From contig JADKCH010000024.1 of NCBI GenBank assembly GCA_016714685.1, positions 1 to 27,751 of the forward strand: a DNA stretch of 27,751 bases, read 5' to 3'. The notes beneath the pieces are model-generated. The model was not told the DNA's origin. It saw only the letters and a list, made by a program, of their open reading frames with translations, and did not search any database. The stretch is from Candidatus Geothrix odensensis (GTDB lineage: Bacteria; Acidobacteriota; Holophagae; Holophagales; Holophagaceae). Positions 26,176 to 27,751 of the stretch are shown here, in pieces. Every line of letters begins with the position of its first letter. Position 1 is the stretch's first letter. A program made the position numbers and the translations under genes.

Positions 26176-27751
26176 TCACCGCTCCAGCAACACCTTGGCG
26201 TGCTCCAGGGCCTCCGCCCGATCGGGCTGGCCGGACAGGAGCCGCGCCAACTCCCGGGTGCGGACTTCCCCCACGACCCAGCTGAGGGCGCTGCGCGTGC
26301 GGCCGCCCTCGGTCTCCTTGTGCAGGCAGCCGTGCCGGTCCGCCCGGGCCGCCACCTGCGCCAGGTGGGTGACGGCCAGAACCTGGTGGGCACGCCCCAG
26401 TTCGGCCACCGCCTGGCCCACGGCCAGGGCCGTCTCGCCCCCGAGCCCCGCGTCCACTTCATCCAACACCAGGGTTAGGCCGTCGCGAACGCCCTCCCCC
26501 AGGACCAGCCCGGCCCCCACCAGGGCCAGCATGAGGCGGCTCAGCTCCCCTCCGGAGGCGATCTTGGCCAGGGGCCGGAAACCTTCACCGGGGTTGGGCT
26601 CGATCCAGATGGCCAGGGCCGAGAAGCCCGTGGCGGCCACCCGCACGGCCCGGCCGCTCTGCTCGACCGGGCTGGCGGAGTCCTCGGCCAAGACCAGGCG
26701 CAGCTGGATCCGGGCCCCCTTCATCCCCAGGCGGCCCAGGCGCTTCTGCACCTCGGCCTCCAGCTTGGGCAGAGTCGCCATGCGCCTGCCATGCAAGACC
26801 TCGGCCCCGCGACGGTAGGTCTCCACGGCCCGGGCCAGGGTCGATTCAAGCTCCTTGATGGGCACGTCCCCCGCCAGCAGGGAACGCTGCTCGGCCTTCA
26901 GGGTCTGCAGCCGGTCCGGGAGTTCCTCCGGTTCGCAGCGGTGCCGCCGGGCCAGGCGTTCGTACAGGGCCAGGCGGGCCTCCATGGCCTCGATGCGGTC
27001 CGCGCCTGCACCCGCCCAGCGAAGGGCCTGGTCCTGGGCCAGGGCCAGCAGGTCCTCCAGCTCCAGCACTGCAGAGCGGAGGCGGTCCTGCTCGGCCACG
27101 GCGTCCGGCCAGTGGGCCACGGCCCGCATCAGAGCCTTGTGTGCCAGCTCGACCTTGGGCAGGCCCTCGTTCAGGGCCTCGGCCGCCTCCCGGAAGGCAC
27201 CTTCCAGATGGACGGCGTGCCGGAGGGGCTCCCGGTCCGCCTTGAGCTGGGCCCACTCCCCCGGCTTCGGGGCCAGCTTGTCGAGGTCTGCGAGGGCCTC
27301 GGCCAGCTGCTCCAGGCGCTGCTCCCGGTCCGCCTGGCTCCGGCGCCTGGCCTTCAGTGCGCCTTCGGCCTCCCGCACGGCGGCGGCTTCGGTTTCCAGG
27401 CAGGGCTCAATGCCCAGCACCTCGTCGATCAGGGTCAGGTGCCGGTCCTCGCCCAGCAGCGACTGGTGGTCGTGCTGGCTGGTGAGCCGCATCCAGAGGC
27501 GTCCCGCCTCGCGCAGGTCGGCCAGGGCGCAGCTGGCCCCGTTGATCCAGGCGCGGCTGCGGCCCGACCCGATCTCGCGGCGCAGCACCACGGGCTGCTC
27601 CTCCGGCAGGCCCCGCTCGGCAAGGAAGGCCCGCCAGGCCTCGAAGCGCCCCTCCACCACGGCCTCCACCGTGGCCCGCTCGGCCCCGTGGCGGATCAGC
27701 TCCGCATCCCCGCGGGCGCCCACCAGCAGCGAGAGCGCATCCACCAGCAGC
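26176..27751 (-). CDS. recN: DNA repair protein RecN, 3' part (5' end outside the window)
   Basis: RecN is an SMC-like ATPase that acts in double-strand-break repair. The visible 525 or so residues begin with VDALSLLVGARGDAELIRHG (starting just after where Walker A should be) and include an SQHDHQSLL Q-loop-like segment. A long charged coiled-coil middle follows, then the C-terminal head: ASGGELSRLMLAL signature, LVLDEVDAGLGG Walker B, and AVTHLAQVAARAD. The frame is open through the window edge, so about 40 N-terminal residues including Walker A are missing. The gene converges with the response regulator. Nothing suggests inactivation. Confidence 0.95.
   Translation of the reverse strand, partial: LLVDALSLLVGARGDAELIRHGAERATVEAVVEGRFEAWRAFLAERGLPEEQPVVLRREIGSGRSRAWINGASCALADLREAGRLWMRLTSQHDHQSLLGEDRHLTLIDEVLGIEPCLETEAAAVREAEGALKARRRSQADREQRLEQLAEALADLDKLAPKPGEWAQLKADREPLRHAVHLEGAFREAAEALNEGLPKVELAHKALMRAVAHWPDAVAEQDRLRSAVLELEDLLALAQDQALRWAGAGADRIEAMEARLALYERLARRHRCEPEELPDRLQTLKAEQRSLLAGDVPIKELESTLARAVETYRRGAEVLHGRRMATLPKLEAEVQKRLGRLGMKGARIQLRLVLAEDSASPVEQSGRAVRVAATGFSALAIWIEPNPGEGFRPLAKIASGGELSRLMLALVGAGLVLGEGVRDGLTLVLDEVDAGLGGETALAVGQAVAELGRAHQVLAVTHLAQVAARADRHGCLHKETEGGRTRSALSWVVGEVRTRELARLLSGQPDRAEALEHAKVLLER

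Overview
The window is a GC-rich, densely packed bacterial chromosome segment holding core genes: ATP synthase, tRNAs, der, engB, ftsE, recN, purC and a thiolase. It has a Gram-negative envelope, shown by an LpxH-like lipid A hydrolase, a small outer-membrane barrel protein and many signal peptides. The F0F1 operon has paired b'/b subunits in the order b'-b-delta-alpha-gamma-beta-epsilon, with the a and c genes located elsewhere. Together with the general protein style, this suggests Acidobacteriota, class Holophagae (Geothrix/Holophaga-like). That assignment is inference from gene content, not a search result. I see no prophage, CRISPR array or complete insertion sequence.

Layout. Bases 1-250 hold a folded inverted-repeat element followed by a terminator. 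Next come a small hypothetical gene (minus) and a VanZ-LpxH fusion (plus). Bases 1.87-4.56 kb carry a minus-strand run of thiolase, ftsE and engB, with engB flanked by two diverged inverted copies of an intergenic repeat. Bases 4.66-8.48 kb carry a plus-strand secreted trio: a DUF4097 repeat protein and two M16-like proteins that both lack the zinc motif. Bases 8.47-10.44 kb carry purC and a TPR protein (minus). Bases 10.5-12.0 kb carry an outer-membrane barrel protein and a metallo-beta-lactamase-fold phosphodiesterase-like protein (plus). Bases 11.97-18.68 kb carry the minus-strand ATP synthase operon with a stand-alone HPt gene downstream. Bases 18.87-19.08 kb carry tRNA-Val and tRNA-Asp with a strong terminator, followed by about 300 bp of hairpin-rich DNA. 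Bases 19.4-22.8 kb carry a SnoaL-like protein (minus), der and a secreted amidohydrolase. After an AT-rich island, 22.9-25.4 kb carries a possible leader ORF and a secreted M4 metalloprotease. The window ends with an atypical OmpR-type regulator and the 3' part of recN.

How the genes fit together. The atp genes form F1 and the stator of the ATP synthase. EngB and Der are both ribosome-assembly GTPases. LpxH, FtsE, the barrel protein, the DUF4097/M16 trio, the amidohydrolase and the M4 protease all concern the envelope or secretion. The least ordinary features are the DUF4097 plus two pseudo-M16 operon, the VanZ-LpxH fusion, the palindrome-ended insert at the atpG/atpD junction, the Glu-for-Asp receiver, the proline-rich leader ORF before the M4 protease, and the inverted partial copy of the tRNA-Asp 3' end.
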